Origin: Lachnospiraceae bacterium
GTDB lineage: Bacteria; Bacillota; Clostridia; Lachnospirales; Lachnospiraceae
Assembly: GCA_015057035.1 (NCBI GenBank)
Contig: SVFC01000001.1
Coordinates: 186,001 to 250,000 of the forward strand
DNA length: 64,000 nucleotides
Direction of reading: 5' to 3'
The notes under the pieces: generated by a model
What the model saw: only the letters and a program-made list of their open reading frames with translations
Told to the model about the DNA's origin: nothing
Database searches by the model: none
Shown here: positions 34,818 to 43,829 of the stretch, one piece after another
Layout: each line of letters begins with the position of its first letter
Numbering within the stretch: position 1 is the stretch's first letter
Translations under genes and position numbers: made by a program

Positions 34818-35696
34818 ATGATTAAAAGTATGACTGGTTTCGGTCGTTGTGAAGTTGCCAATGAGAAGCGCAAATTCACTGCGGAACTGAAGTCCGTAAA
34901 TCACAGATATCTTGATGTTAATATCAAGATGCCTAAGAAATTGAACTTTTTCGAAAGTGCAATTCGTAATCTTTTAAAAGAATACATTGAACGTGGTAAA
35001 GTGGATGTGTTCATTACATATGAAGATTACAGCGAGGATAATTATTCCTTAAAATACAATCCAACTTTGGCTGGAGAATATTTAAAACACTTAAAAGACA
35101 TGGCAGAACAGTTTGGTCTTGACAATGATATTCGTGTAAGCACATTGTCTCGTTACCCAGAGGTTCTTGTTATGGAAGAACAGAATATTGATGAAAAAGA
35201 ACTTTGGTCGGAACTGGAAACAGCACTTCGTGGTGCATGTGAACAGTTTGTAGAGAGCCGTATCCGTGAAGGTGAGAACCTTAAAAATGACCTTTGCGAT
35301 AAGCTTGACAACATGCTTGGTTATGTGGACTTCATCGAAGAAAAATCGCCAATCATCATGAAGGATTATCGTACACGTCTTGAGGACAAGATTCACGAAC
35401 TCCTTGGTGACAGACAGATTGATGAAGGCAGAATCATTACAGAAGTTACGATTTATGCTGATAAGATTTGTGTGGATGAAGAAACCGTAAGACTTCGCAG
35501 TCACATTCAGTCTGTGAAGGACACCTTAAACAAGGGCGGTGGCTGTGGACGTAAGCTTGACTTTATTGCTCAGGAAATGAATCGTGAAGCAAATACAATT
35601 CTTTCTAAGGCGAATAGTCTTGAGATTTCTGATACAGGAATTAACTTGAAAACAGATATTGAAAAAGTAAGAGAACAAATTCAAAACATTGAGTAA
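34818..35696 (+). CDS. YicC family endoribonuclease-like protein
   Basis: This is a YicC-family protein of 292 residues. It begins MIKSMTGFGRCEV and has AELKSVNHRYLDVNIKMPK near 23-41 and a conserved C-terminal block (KGGGCGRKLDFIAQEMNREA, then NTILSKANSLEISD). In E. coli YicC is an RNase; activity here is by family. AGAGAGG precedes the ATG. It heads an operon with gmk and rpoZ, the usual order in clostridia and bacilli. Confidence 0.92.
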   Translation: MIKSMTGFGRCEVANEKRKFTAELKSVNHRYLDVNIKMPKKLNFFESAIRNLLKEYIERGKVDVFITYEDYSEDNYSLKYNPTLAGEYLKHLKDMAEQFGLDNDIRVSTLSRYPEVLVMEEQNIDEKELWSELETALRGACEQFVESRIREGENLKNDLCDKLDNMLGYVDFIEEKSPIIMKDYRTRLEDKIHELLGDRQIDEGRIITEVTIYADKICVDEETVRLRSHIQSVKDTLNKGGGCGRKLDFIAQEMNREANTILSKANSLEISDTGINLKTDIEKVREQIQNIE

Positions 35697-35706
35697 AAGG
35701 TGAAGC

Positions 35707-36366
35707 ATGAAAAAGGGAATTTTAGTTGTGGTTTCTGGCTTTTCCGGTTCCGGAAAAGGAACCATTATGAAACGCCTTATGAGCAAGTACGGTGAGAACT
35801 ATTCACTTTCTGTATCTGCTACAACTAGAGCACCTAGACCTGGAGAAGTTCATGGAGTAGATTATTTCTATCTTACCACAGAAGAGTTTGAGCGTATGAT
35901 TGAGCAGGATCAGTTGATTGAATATGCCAAATATGTGACAAACTATTATGGAACGCCAAAAGCGTATGTGGAAGAACAGCTGAATGCTGGTAGAAATGTT
36001 ATCCTGGAAATCGAAATGCAGGGTGCCATTAAGGTGAAAAAGAAATATCCAGAAACAATTCTTTTGTTTGTAACTGCTCCAAGTGCTGGAGAAGTGAAAA
36101 AACGTCTGATTGGCCGTAACACAGAATCTATGGAAGTGATTGATGCAAGAATGCAACGCGCTTACGAAGAATCTTACGGACTTGATGATTATGATTATTT
36201 AGTGATTAACGATGATTTAGAAGACTGTGTAGAATGCGTGAACAGCATCATTATGGGCGAACGCATGGAAGATACAGAGAAGAACGCAGGTTGTCGTGTA
36301 TCCGCTAATATAGATTTTATTAATAATATAAGAGAAGAACTACTTAGTTTTTCGAAAGGAGTATAA
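35707..36366 (+). CDS. gmk: Guanylate kinase
   Basis: Gmk phosphorylates GMP to GDP. The 219-residue protein has the P-loop SGFSGSGKGTIM, SVSATTRAPRPGEVHGVDY for GMP binding, FLTTEEF-like YLTTEEFERM and VILEIEMQGAIKVKKKY. There is a C-terminal extension of about 15 residues beyond the usual core. It lies 10 bp after yicC, and rpoZ starts 1 bp after its stop. Confidence 0.95.
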   Translation: MKKGILVVVSGFSGSGKGTIMKRLMSKYGENYSLSVSATTRAPRPGEVHGVDYFYLTTEEFERMIEQDQLIEYAKYVTNYYGTPKAYVEEQLNAGRNVILEIEMQGAIKVKKKYPETILLFVTAPSAGEVKKRLIGRNTESMEVIDARMQRAYEESYGLDDYDYLVINDDLEDCVECVNSIIMGERMEDTEKNAGCRVSANIDFINNIREELLSFSKGV

Positions 36367-36367
36367 C

Positions 36368-36607
36368 ATGATCCATCCATCTTATGTAGAACTTATGAAA
36401 GTAGTAAACGAAGACGTTATTATTGGTGAAGAACCAGTAGTTAACAGCCGTTATTCCATCGTTTTAGCAGCTGCTAAGAGAGCTCGCCAGATTATTGATG
36501 GTGCAGAACCAATGGTTGAAAACCCAAAATGCAACAAACCATTATCTATCGCAGTTGAAGAAATTATGAACAGCGATGTTAAGATTATCGCTGACGAAAA
36601 TAACTAA
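36368..36607 (+). CDS. rpoZ: RNA polymerase omega subunit
   Basis: Omega helps fold and assemble the beta' subunit. The 79-residue protein has MIHPSYVELMK, a central SRYSIVLAAAKRARQIID (the signature helix) and PLSIAVEEIMNSDV. The AAAGGAG ribosome site lies in the end of gmk. A hairpin with a T-run follows directly after the stop and may end the operon. Confidence 0.92.
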   Translation: MIHPSYVELMKVVNEDVIIGEEPVVNSRYSIVLAAAKRARQIIDGAEPMVENPKCNKPLSIAVEEIMNSDVKIIADENN

Positions 36608-36610
36608 TTA

Positions 36611-36655
36611 AAGGAGAGGACTGCCGTTGGATAACAAAGGCAGTCTTTTGTTTTT
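36611..36655 (+). promoter_or_regulatory. Hairpin with T-run between rpoZ and rimO
   Basis: The ribosome-site-like AAGGAGAGG (36611-36619) runs into the stem GACTGCC (36619-36625), a 13-base loop, GGCAGTC (36639-36645) and TTTTGTTTTT (36646-36655). It reads as an intrinsic terminator, but the rimO ATG follows only 2 bases after the T-run, and the only good ribosome site is before the stem. It could terminate, or bring the site close to the ATG when folded. Confidence 0.6.
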
Positions 36656-36657
36656 CT

Positions 36658-37998
36658 ATGAGTATTTTAAAAGACAAAAAATTACTGTTCATCTCATTGG
36701 GATGTGATAAAAACCTTGTAGATTCTGAGTTTATGATTGGAATGCTGACAAATGAAGGCGTTGTTATGTGTGATGATGAAACAGAAGCAGATATTATTAT
36801 TATTAATAGCTGTTGTTTTATCAATGATGCAAAAGAAGAAAGTATTAATACCATTTTAGAAATGGCAGCATACAAGTCAGAAGGAAAATGTCAGGCACTG
36901 ATTGTTACAGGATGTCTATCCCAGAGATATCAGGATGAAATAAAAACAGAGATTCCAGAAGTGGATGCCATTTTAGGAACCAACTCTTATGATTCTATTG
37001 TGGAAGCTGTAACAGAAGCATTAGGACAGAATTATTATAAGAATGTGAGCACTTTGGAAGGGCTTCCAAAGCTTACAACTAAGCGTACTGTTACAACAGG
37101 TGGACATTTTGCATATCTGAAGATTTCAGAAGGATGTAATAAGAATTGCACCTACTGTATCATTCCATCTATTCGTGGTAGATATCGCAGTGTTCCAATG
37201 GAAGAGTTGATTGCACAGGCTACAGAATTGGCAGAAAACGGCGTAAAAGAATTAATTCTTGTGGCTCAGGAAACCACTTTGTATGGTATCGATTTGTATG
37301 GAGAGAAATCCCTTCATAAATTGTTGGATGAATTGAACAAGATTCCAGGCCTTTTCTGGATTCGCATCATGTATTGTTATCCAGAAGAAATCTATGAGGA
37401 ATTAATCGAATCCATAATTCGCAACAAGAAAGTGTGTCATTATCTGGATATGCCAATTCAGCATTGTAACGACGCTATTTTAAAACGTATGGGTAGAAGA
37501 ACCACGCAGGAAGAATTGCGCCAACGTGTGGAATATTTACGCAAGCGTATCCCAGATATTACTCTTAGAACTACATTGATTTGTGGTTTCCCAGGTGAAA
37601 CTGAAGAAATGCACGAAGAACTGATGCAGTTCATCAATGATATGGAATTCGACAGACTTGGAGCTTTTGCATATTCTCCAGAAGAGGGAACGCCTGCTGC
37701 CAACTTCCCAGATCAGGTAGACGAAGAGTTAAAGCTTGACTGGCAGGCAGATGTAATGGAACTTCAGGAAGAGGTTATCTTTGATAAAAATGAAACCTTG
37801 ATTGGAATGGAGACATTTGCATTTATTGAAGGAAAAGTTGCAGATGAAAACGCTTACATTGGCAGAACCTATCGTGATGCGCCGAATGTGGACGGATATA
37901 TTTTTATACAGACAGAAGAAGAACTTATGACCGGTGACATTGTAAAGGTAAAAGTCACAGGGGCATATGAATATGATTTAGTGGGGGAATTGATATAA
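36658..37998 (+). CDS. rimO: Ribosomal protein S12 methylthiotransferase RimO
   Basis: RimO is a radical SAM enzyme that methylthiolates an aspartate of ribosomal protein S12. LLFISLGCDKNLVDSEFMIG with later cysteines (NSCCFINDA, VTGCLSQRY) binds the first cluster. The radical SAM motif is CNKNCTYCIIPSIRGRYRS. A C-terminal TRAM-like domain follows. The length is 446 residues. The ATG has no ribosome site directly upstream; the nearest is across a hairpin at 36611. Its stop overlaps the pgsA start (TAATG). Confidence 0.94.
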   Translation: MSILKDKKLLFISLGCDKNLVDSEFMIGMLTNEGVVMCDDETEADIIIINSCCFINDAKEESINTILEMAAYKSEGKCQALIVTGCLSQRYQDEIKTEIPEVDAILGTNSYDSIVEAVTEALGQNYYKNVSTLEGLPKLTTKRTVTTGGHFAYLKISEGCNKNCTYCIIPSIRGRYRSVPMEELIAQATELAENGVKELILVAQETTLYGIDLYGEKSLHKLLDELNKIPGLFWIRIMYCYPEEIYEELIESIIRNKKVCHYLDMPIQHCNDAILKRMGRRTTQEELRQRVEYLRKRIPDITLRTTLICGFPGETEEMHEELMQFINDMEFDRLGAFAYSPEEGTPAANFPDQVDEELKLDWQADVMELQEEVIFDKNETLIGMETFAFIEGKVADENAYIGRTYRDAPNVDGYIFIQTEEELMTGDIVKVKVTGAYEYDLVGELI

Positions 37999-38546
37999 TG
38001 AGCATGAATTTACCTAACAAACTGACAATTTTAAGAGTGATTTTAATTCCATTCTTTGTATTTTTTATGTTGGCACCATATTTTGAAGGATATGGGAATT
38101 ACATTGCAGTTGCAATTTTTATCATTGCAAGTTTTACTGACTTTTTAGATGGGTACCTTGCAAGACGTGACAACTTAGTAACAAATTTCGGCAAATTTAT
38201 GGATCCACTTGCAGATAAACTTCTGGTATGTGCTGCGCTTATTTGTCTTATTGAAACAGGACAGCTTCCAGCATGGGTTGTAGTTATTATTATTTCCCGT
38301 GAATTTATTATCAGTGGGTTCCGTCTGATTGCATCAGACAATGGTGTTGTTATTGCTGCAAGTTACTGGGGCAAATTCAAAACTGTATCTCAGATGCTTA
38401 TGGTAATCGTTTTGATTTTGAATATTGACCATATAGTATTTGCTGTACTTGGTACTGCACTTATGTGGATTGCAGTTGCATTAACTGTTATTTCATTAGT
38501 AGATTATGTTGTAAAAAACAAAGACGTATTAAAAGATCAAAAATAG
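37998..38546 (+). CDS. pgsA: CDP-diacylglycerol-glycerol-3-phosphate 3-phosphatidyltransferase PgsA
   Basis: PgsA makes phosphatidylglycerol phosphate, the committed step to acidic phospholipids, in the membrane. The 182-residue protein has MNLPNKLTILRVILIPFFV and the CDP-alcohol phosphotransferase motif DFLDGYLARRDNLVTNFGKF (36 to 56 bases of it coded near 38140-38200) with FMDPLADKL, i.e. the full DGx2ARx8Gx3Dx3D pattern. The start codon overlaps the rimO stop. Confidence 0.94.
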   Translation: MSMNLPNKLTILRVILIPFFVFFMLAPYFEGYGNYIAVAIFIIASFTDFLDGYLARRDNLVTNFGKFMDPLADKLLVCAALICLIETGQLPAWVVVIIISREFIISGFRLIASDNGVVIAASYWGKFKTVSQMLMVIVLILNIDHIVFAVLGTALMWIAVALTVISLVDYVVKNKDVLKDQK

Positions 38547-38556
38547 GATTTACGCT

Positions 38557-39036
38557 ATGACAGAACAGAGATTATTGCAGTTATTACGCGAGAATAACCT
38601 TAAAATCACTACAGCAGAAAGTTGTACAGGCGGTTTGGTCGCAGGACTTTTATGTGATATTTCGGGGATTTCTGCACATTTTGAAGAAGGCTATATTACT
38701 TATTCAGAAAATTCCAAAATAAAAAACTTAAATGTTTCACAAGACACGCTGGATAACTACGGTGTCGTAAGTGTGGAAACAGCTCAGGAAATGGCAAAAG
38801 GTGTTTTGATAAAAGCAAATGCGAACTGTTCTGTGGCAACCACAGGTGTTGCAGGACCAACAGGAGGCACGGAAGAAACACCAGTAGGTTGTGTGTGCTT
38901 TGCATGGTGCGTAGGTGATAAAACCTATTCTGAACGTGTGATTTTTGAAGGAACTCGCATGGAAGTGCGTATGCAGGCAGCATCCTATGCGTTAGAAAAG
39001 TTGTGTGAGTATATTGAGAAAAATATAAAGGAGTAG
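38557..39036 (+). CDS. pncC: CinA C-terminal domain protein (nicotinamide-nucleotide amidohydrolase PncC)
   Basis: This protein deamidates nicotinamide mononucleotide in NAD recycling. The 159-residue protein is the stand-alone CinA-C/PncC domain: ITTAESCTGGLVAGLLCDIS with the catalytic serine, EGYITYSENSKIKNLNV, and SVATTGVAGPTGGTEETPVG. It lacks the MoaB-like N-terminal domain of full CinA. It follows pgsA by 10 bp. In many Firmicutes cinA and recA lie after pgsA; recA is not here. Confidence 0.9.
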   Translation: MTEQRLLQLLRENNLKITTAESCTGGLVAGLLCDISGISAHFEEGYITYSENSKIKNLNVSQDTLDNYGVVSVETAQEMAKGVLIKANANCSVATTGVAGPTGGTEETPVGCVCFAWCVGDKTYSERVIFEGTRMEVRMQAASYALEKLCEYIEKNIKE

Positions 39037-39042
39037 TGGACT

Positions 39043-39594
39043 ATGCGAATTATTGCAGGATCGGCAAGAAGTCTTCCACTGAGATGTCCAGAAGGGATGG
39101 ATACCAGACCAACTTCGGACCAGATAAAAGAAACATTATTTAACATGTTACAAAATGATGTATCAGGCTGTTATTTCTTAGATTTATTTGCAGGAAGCGG
39201 GCAGATTGGCTTGGAAAGTTTAAGCCGTGGCGGAGAGTACTGTGTCTTTGTGGAAAACAATCGTAAAGCAGCAAAATGTATCGAAGATAACATTAAATTT
39301 ACCAAGTTTGATCAGAATGCCAGACTGATTGTAAGTGATGTGGTTTCAGCCTTATATACCATCGAAGGAAAATACAAGTTTGATATTATTTTCATGGATC
39401 CGCCATATAACAAAGAATTAGAAAAAGAAGTATTACAGTTTTTATCTACTTCCTCACTGTTGAAACCTGATACCAAAATAATTGTGGAAGCTTCTACAGA
39501 AACAAATTTTGATTATGTGGAAGAAATGGGTTTTGAGATTACAAAATACAAGAAATATAAGACCAATGTACACGTATTTTTAAGAAAGAAATAG
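39043..39594 (+). CDS. rsmD: 16S rRNA (guanine(966)-N(2))-methyltransferase RsmD
   Basis: RsmD methylates G966 of 16S rRNA in the 30S subunit. The 183-residue protein starts MRIIAGSARSLPL and contains TRPTSDQIKETLFNML, the SAM site FLDLFAGSGQIGLESLSRG and the N6/N2-methylase motif FMDPPYNKE. AAAGGAG precedes the ATG. It is followed closely by coaD, the same order as ylbH-coaD in Bacillus. Confidence 0.94.
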   Translation: MRIIAGSARSLPLRCPEGMDTRPTSDQIKETLFNMLQNDVSGCYFLDLFAGSGQIGLESLSRGGEYCVFVENNRKAAKCIEDNIKFTKFDQNARLIVSDVVSALYTIEGKYKFDIIFMDPPYNKELEKEVLQFLSTSSLLKPDTKIIVEASTETNFDYVEEMGFEITKYKKYKTNVHVFLRKK

Positions 39595-39603
39595 GGGTGG
39601 AAT

Positions 39604-40080
39604 ATGAGAAGAGCGGTTTATCCTGGAAGTTTTGACCCAGTTACATTTGGACATTTGGATATTATTGAACGTTCCGCAAAAATGGTGGACGAATTAGTGG
39701 TTGGAGTGCTGCATAACAGCGCCAAAAATTCGTTGTTTTCTTTGGAAGAACGTGTTAATATGATAAGAGAGATGACAAAGGATATTCCAAACGTTAGAGT
39801 GGAATCTTTTGATGGTCTTTTGGTGGATTATATGAGCCAGATTGGTGCGAATATTATCATTCGTGGACTTCGTGCGGTAACGGATTTCGAGTACGAATTA
39901 CAGCTTGCACAGATTAACCATGTACAGAATGAAGAGATTGAGACAGTGTTCTTGATTACCAATTTGAAGTATTCTTATCTTAGTTCAACCATTGTTAAGG
40001 AAATTGCTTCCTACGGTGGAGATATTTCAAAATTCGTTCCAGCAGAGCTTATAGACCGCATTTATGCAAAATATAATTAA
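39604..40080 (+). CDS. coaD: Pantetheine-phosphate adenylyltransferase CoaD
   Basis: CoaD joins ATP and 4'-phosphopantetheine to dephospho-CoA, the penultimate step of coenzyme A synthesis. The 158-residue protein has the nucleotidyltransferase motif [36 protein letters not shown] and the ISSS-like [20 protein letters not shown]. It lies between rsmD and the coiled-coil gene in one operon. Confidence 0.96.
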   Translation: MRRAVYPGSFDPVTFGHLDIIERSAKMVDELVVGVLHNSAKNSLFSLEERVNMIREMTKDIPNVRVESFDGLLVDYMSQIGANIIIRGLRAVTDFEYELQLAQINHVQNEEIETVFLITNLKYSYLSSTIVKEIASYGGDISKFVPAELIDRIYAKYN

Positions 40081-40094
40081 GGAGAACACTTATT

Positions 40095-40733
40095 ATGAGC
40101 AGTAGAATTGAACAGATTATTGATGAAATTGAAGAATATATTGAGTCTTGTAAATTTCAGCCATTATCATCCACAAAGATTGTTGTAAACAAGGAAGAAT
40201 TGGATGAGTATATTGCAGAGCTTCGTAGAAGAACTCCAGAAGAAATCAAAAGATATCAGAAGATTATCAGCAATAAGGAAGCTATTCTTGCAGATGCACA
40301 GGCAAAAGCAGATCAGATTATTGCTCAGGCTCAGATTCAGACCAACGAACTGGTATCTGAACATCAGATTATGCAACAGGCATACGCTCAGGCCAATGAA
40401 GTTGTTATGATCGCTACGAAACAGGCTCAGGAGATTCTTGATACTGCTACAAACGAAGCAAATAACATTCGTATGAGTGCTATGGCATATACCGATGATA
40501 AATTAAAAGGGTTGGAAGATGTTCTTATCAATACCATCGATACTTCCAAGGCTCGTTATGATAACCTTTTGAATTCTCTTCAGGGATATTTGGATATGGT
40601 TGTTGCAAACCGTATGGAATTATTCCCAGCAGAGCCAGAACCAGTAGTTGAGCCTAAGAAGAATAAAGAACCTGAAACTGTGGAAGCAATTGATTTATCC
40701 GTTGTAAATATTGAAGCAGGCAATCAGGAGTAA
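40095..40733 (+). CDS. Coiled-coil protein of unknown function
   Basis: This 212-residue protein is almost all helix. An N-terminal IEQIIDEIEEYIESCKFQPL resembles the short membrane- or partner-binding head of cell-division coiled-coil proteins. It is followed by a long alanine- and glutamine-rich coiled coil (about 65-170) of the V-ATPase G/H or DivIVA-like type, and an acidic proline-containing tail. Automatic annotation often names such proteins ATPase, which the sequence does not support. The last 39 bases overlap the convergent YlbJ-like gene. Confidence 0.75.
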   Translation: MSSRIEQIIDEIEEYIESCKFQPLSSTKIVVNKEELDEYIAELRRRTPEEIKRYQKIISNKEAILADAQAKADQIIAQAQIQTNELVSEHQIMQQAYAQANEVVMIATKQAQEILDTATNEANNIRMSAMAYTDDKLKGLEDVLINTIDTSKARYDNLLNSLQGYLDMVVANRMELFPAEPEPVVEPKKNKEPETVEAIDLSVVNIEAGNQE

Positions 40734-41594
40734 TAGTGTTAACAGGAGTTTTCCTATTACATAGTCTTTTATTGGAAGACCAGATAGTTTCATGATGGAT
40801 GCGGTTTGCGCAAGGCCTGAGATTCCACCAAAGGATAGGAATTGGATTGCGAGCAAATATCGTATTTTTTCAGAAGAAAAAGCTATTTGTGATAACAGAG
40901 TAATTCCATTAGTGATTTCTAGGTTGCCTACGATAAGAATCGCAGGTAATGAAGTGTTTTGCCATAGCAGAAACAACATTCTGGATGCAAGGGAAAATAG
41001 AACAATATAACCGCATATTTTAATAAGGGACTCAAAACCGCTTATAATACCGGCGTCAACGATTTGCATATCCAATTGAAATCTTGATGCCGTATTTTTT
41101 TGAGTATCCTCTGTGTTTTTTCTGCCCCATGTTAGTAATGCAAAAATACTAACAAGAAGTGGAATTAGATACAGGATAATATAACTTATGTTATCTACAC
41201 TCTTGTTTGGAAAAAGCGTTGGAATTACAAAACCAAAGACATACATCATACTGAAATTATTGGCTGTGACACATAATATGATAGCCTGACGTTTTGTTAA
41301 CAATGAACGGCTATAAAAGTCTGATGCAAGCTTGGCGCCCACAGGAAAACCAAAAATAAATCCGCATACTAATGTTAGAATGATAGTAAGGAGATTTGAG
41401 CTTGCACCAAAACTTTCCATAAACTTACTTCGCAGTAGAATTCCTGAGAGAATCGTAAATGGAAGTAAGGCAGGAAGAATCTGTTCAAACCAGGTGGTAA
41501 TTCCCTGCTTGGAAGCTGCAACAGCTTCTTCAGGGAATAGAAATGAACATAGAATAATAAAAGTTATAATAAAGCTAAAAAATATTTTTTTCAT
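40695..41594 (-). CDS. ylbJ: YlbJ-like sporulation membrane protein
   Basis: This 299-residue membrane protein of the nucleoside-recognition (gate) domain type fits YlbJ/SpoVM-class sporulation integral membrane proteins. It has an N-terminal signal-like helix, LPALLPFTILSGILLRS, GFIFGFPVGAKLASDFYSR, and a repeated second half (FESLIKICGYIVLFSLASRM, LSFGGISGLAQTASIM). In Bacillus ylbJ follows rsmD-coaD on the same strand; here the gene is inverted but still adjacent. No ribosome site is clear before the ATG. Its 3' end overlaps the coiled-coil gene. Confidence 0.82.
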   Translation of the reverse strand: MKKIFFSFIITFIILCSFLFPEEAVAASKQGITTWFEQILPALLPFTILSGILLRSKFMESFGASSNLLTIILTLVCGFIFGFPVGAKLASDFYSRSLLTKRQAIILCVTANNFSMMYVFGFVIPTLFPNKSVDNISYIILYLIPLLVSIFALLTWGRKNTEDTQKNTASRFQLDMQIVDAGIISGFESLIKICGYIVLFSLASRMLFLLWQNTSLPAILIVGNLEITNGITLLSQIAFSSEKIRYLLAIQFLSFGGISGLAQTASIMKLSGLPIKDYVIGKLLLTLLLLIACFNIYNG

Positions 41595-41624
41595 ATTATT
41601 ATTTATGAAATACAGGAGGCATTT

Positions 41625-43073
41625 ATGAGAGTTTTAGAAAACTTACAACCACAGAGAGTATTTTATTATTTTGAGGAAATCGCCAAGATTCCACATGGTT
41701 CAGGCAATACCAAGCAGATTAGTGATTATCTGGTGGGCTTTGCAAAAGAACATAACTTAGAATATTATCAGGACGAGTTAAATAACGTTATCATTATCAA
41801 AGAAGCTACAGCGGGCTATGAATCAGCAGAACCAGTGATTATCCAGGGACATATGGATATGGTTTGTGAAAAGGAAAGCGGTTGTACAATCGATTTTGAA
41901 AAAGATGGCTTAGATTTATATGTAGAAGATGGATTCGTAAAGGCAAAAGACACCACATTAGGTGGCGACGATGGAATCGCAGTAGCTTACGGATTAGCGC
42001 TTTTGGAATCAACAGAATATGCTCATCCACGTCTTGAAGTAGTTATTACAGTAGATGAAGAAACTGGTATGAATGGTGCTTATGGAATTGACCTTTCTAT
42101 GTTAAAGGGCAAAAAGATGTTAAACATCGATAGCGATGAAGAAGGCATTTTCCTTACAAGCTGTGCTGGCGGAACTGCTGTTAAAGCCTTTATTCCAGTG
42201 AAACGTAATACAGAAAGTGGTGCTGCATTAAAAGTAACTGTAGGAGGTCTGTTTGGTGGACATTCTGGCGCAGAAATTCACAAAGAACATGGCAATGCAG
42301 ACATTTTAATGGGAAGAGTTCTTAATAACCTTGCAAAAGAACTTCCATTTGGAATCATCACTCTTGCAGGTGGATTAAAGGACAACGCTATTCCTAGAGA
42401 ATGTGTTGCAGATCTTCTTGTTCCAGAAGAATGTGTTGCTCGTGCTACAGAAATCATTGCTGAGAACTCAGAGATGTTAAAGAGAGAGTTGTTTGCATCA
42501 GATCCAGAAGTTCAGGTAACTTGTGTAAATGAAGGTGTGAAGGATGCTGAGATTTTAGACTTTGTATCCTTAAATAAAGTATTATGTTACCTTCGTATGG
42601 TTCCAAATGGAGTACAGCATATGAGCCAGGCTATCCAAGGACTTGTGGAAACTTCATTGAACCTTGGAATTATGGAATTAAAAGAAGATGCACTTGTAAC
42701 AGAGACATCAATTCGTAGTTCCGTTGGAACACGTAAGGCAGATTTAAGAGATAAACTCATTAATATTATTGAATTAGTTGGTGGGGAAGCTGAAGTAATC
42801 GGCGATTATCCAGCCTGGGAATACAAAGCAGATTCAAAGCTTCGTGAGGAGATTGCGGTTGCATACAAGAATGTATATGGTACAGAACCACAATTTACAG
42901 CAATTCATGCAGGTCTTGAATGTGGTATTCTTTCTGAGAAGATTGAAGGATTAGATTGTGTATCTTTCGGACCAGAAAACTTTGATATTCATACTCCAAA
43001 GGAAAGACTTAACATCGCTTCTACAGAACGTGTATGGAATTTCCTTGTGGAATACTTGAAACAGGCAAAATAA
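41625..43073 (+). CDS. pepD: Aminoacyl-histidine dipeptidase PepD
   Basis: This is an M20-family metal dipeptidase of 482 residues that cleaves Xaa-His and other dipeptides in the cytoplasm. Metal-binding segments are VIIQGHMDMVCEKE, TLGGDDGIAVAYGLAL and VDEETGMNGAYG, with the later GGHSGAEIHKEHGNAD and a C-terminal histidine in ENFDIHTPKERL. CAGGAGG lies 6 bases before the ATG. Only 30 bp separate it from the divergent YlbJ-like gene, so its promoter must lie inside or very near that gene. Confidence 0.93.
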   Translation: MRVLENLQPQRVFYYFEEIAKIPHGSGNTKQISDYLVGFAKEHNLEYYQDELNNVIIIKEATAGYESAEPVIIQGHMDMVCEKESGCTIDFEKDGLDLYVEDGFVKAKDTTLGGDDGIAVAYGLALLESTEYAHPRLEVVITVDEETGMNGAYGIDLSMLKGKKMLNIDSDEEGIFLTSCAGGTAVKAFIPVKRNTESGAALKVTVGGLFGGHSGAEIHKEHGNADILMGRVLNNLAKELPFGIITLAGGLKDNAIPRECVADLLVPEECVARATEIIAENSEMLKRELFASDPEVQVTCVNEGVKDAEILDFVSLNKVLCYLRMVPNGVQHMSQAIQGLVETSLNLGIMELKEDALVTETSIRSSVGTRKADLRDKLINIIELVGGEAEVIGDYPAWEYKADSKLREEIAVAYKNVYGTEPQFTAIHAGLECGILSEKIEGLDCVSFGPENFDIHTPKERLNIASTERVWNFLVEYLKQAK

Positions 43074-43083
43074 GAGGATTTAT

Positions 43084-43809
43084 ATGATTCGAATTGATAA
43101 ATACCTTGCGGATTGTGGCATAGGTACGCGAAGTGAAGTGAAAAAATATATAAAAGCGAAACAGATTACTGTGAACGGGGCTCTTGTGTCAAAACCAGAA
43201 GAAAAGGTTGATGAGACAAAAGATGATATTTGTTTCAAGGGGCATTCAATCACCTACGAAAAGTATGTGTATTATCTGTTTCATAAACCAGCAGGTTGTG
43301 TAACTGCAAAACAGGATAACGTTCATCAGACAGTAATGGATTATTTCCCTGAAGATATCCGTGCGAAGGATATTGCCCCAGTTGGAAGATTGGACTTGGA
43401 CACAGAAGGATTACTGCTATTAACAAATGACGGACCATTGACACATCATTTGCTTAGTCCAGCACATCACATTCCAAAGACTTATTATGCAATTTTGGAT
43501 AAAGAAGTACCGGAAGATGCGGTGGAGAAGTTTAAAGATGGTGTAGATATCGGTGATGATAAACTTACACTTCCAGCAGAGCTGGTAATTTTAATGGTTT
43601 CGAAAGATGAAGCAGGAAAGAAAATGTATTCTGCAGAACTTACTATCCATGAAGGTCGTTTTCATCAGGTAAAGCGTATGTTTGAGGCTGTTGGATGCAC
43701 TGTAACATACTTAAAGCGCCTTTCTATGGGAAGTTTGACGTTGGGTAATTTGTCGAAGGGCGAATATCGAAAATTAACTGCTGATGAGATTGCAGCGTTA
43801 CAGAAGTAA
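43084..43809 (+). CDS. RsuA-family 16S rRNA pseudouridine synthase
   Basis: This is a pseudouridine synthase of 241 residues with an N-terminal S4 RNA-binding domain (MIRIDKYLADCGIGTRSEVK) and the catalytic segment APVGRLDLDTEGLLLLTNDG with its aspartate. LTIHEGRFHQVKRMFEAVG is a second family motif. RsuA modifies U516 of 16S rRNA; RluB/E are close relatives that act on 23S rRNA, so the exact target is not certain. It follows pepD by 10 bp. Confidence 0.9.
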   Translation: MIRIDKYLADCGIGTRSEVKKYIKAKQITVNGALVSKPEEKVDETKDDICFKGHSITYEKYVYYLFHKPAGCVTAKQDNVHQTVMDYFPEDIRAKDIAPVGRLDLDTEGLLLLTNDGPLTHHLLSPAHHIPKTYYAILDKEVPEDAVEKFKDGVDIGDDKLTLPAELVILMVSKDEAGKKMYSAELTIHEGRFHQVKRMFEAVGCTVTYLKRLSMGSLTLGNLSKGEYRKLTADEIAALQK

Positions 43810-43829
43810 TATAATTTTAGGAGAATTAG

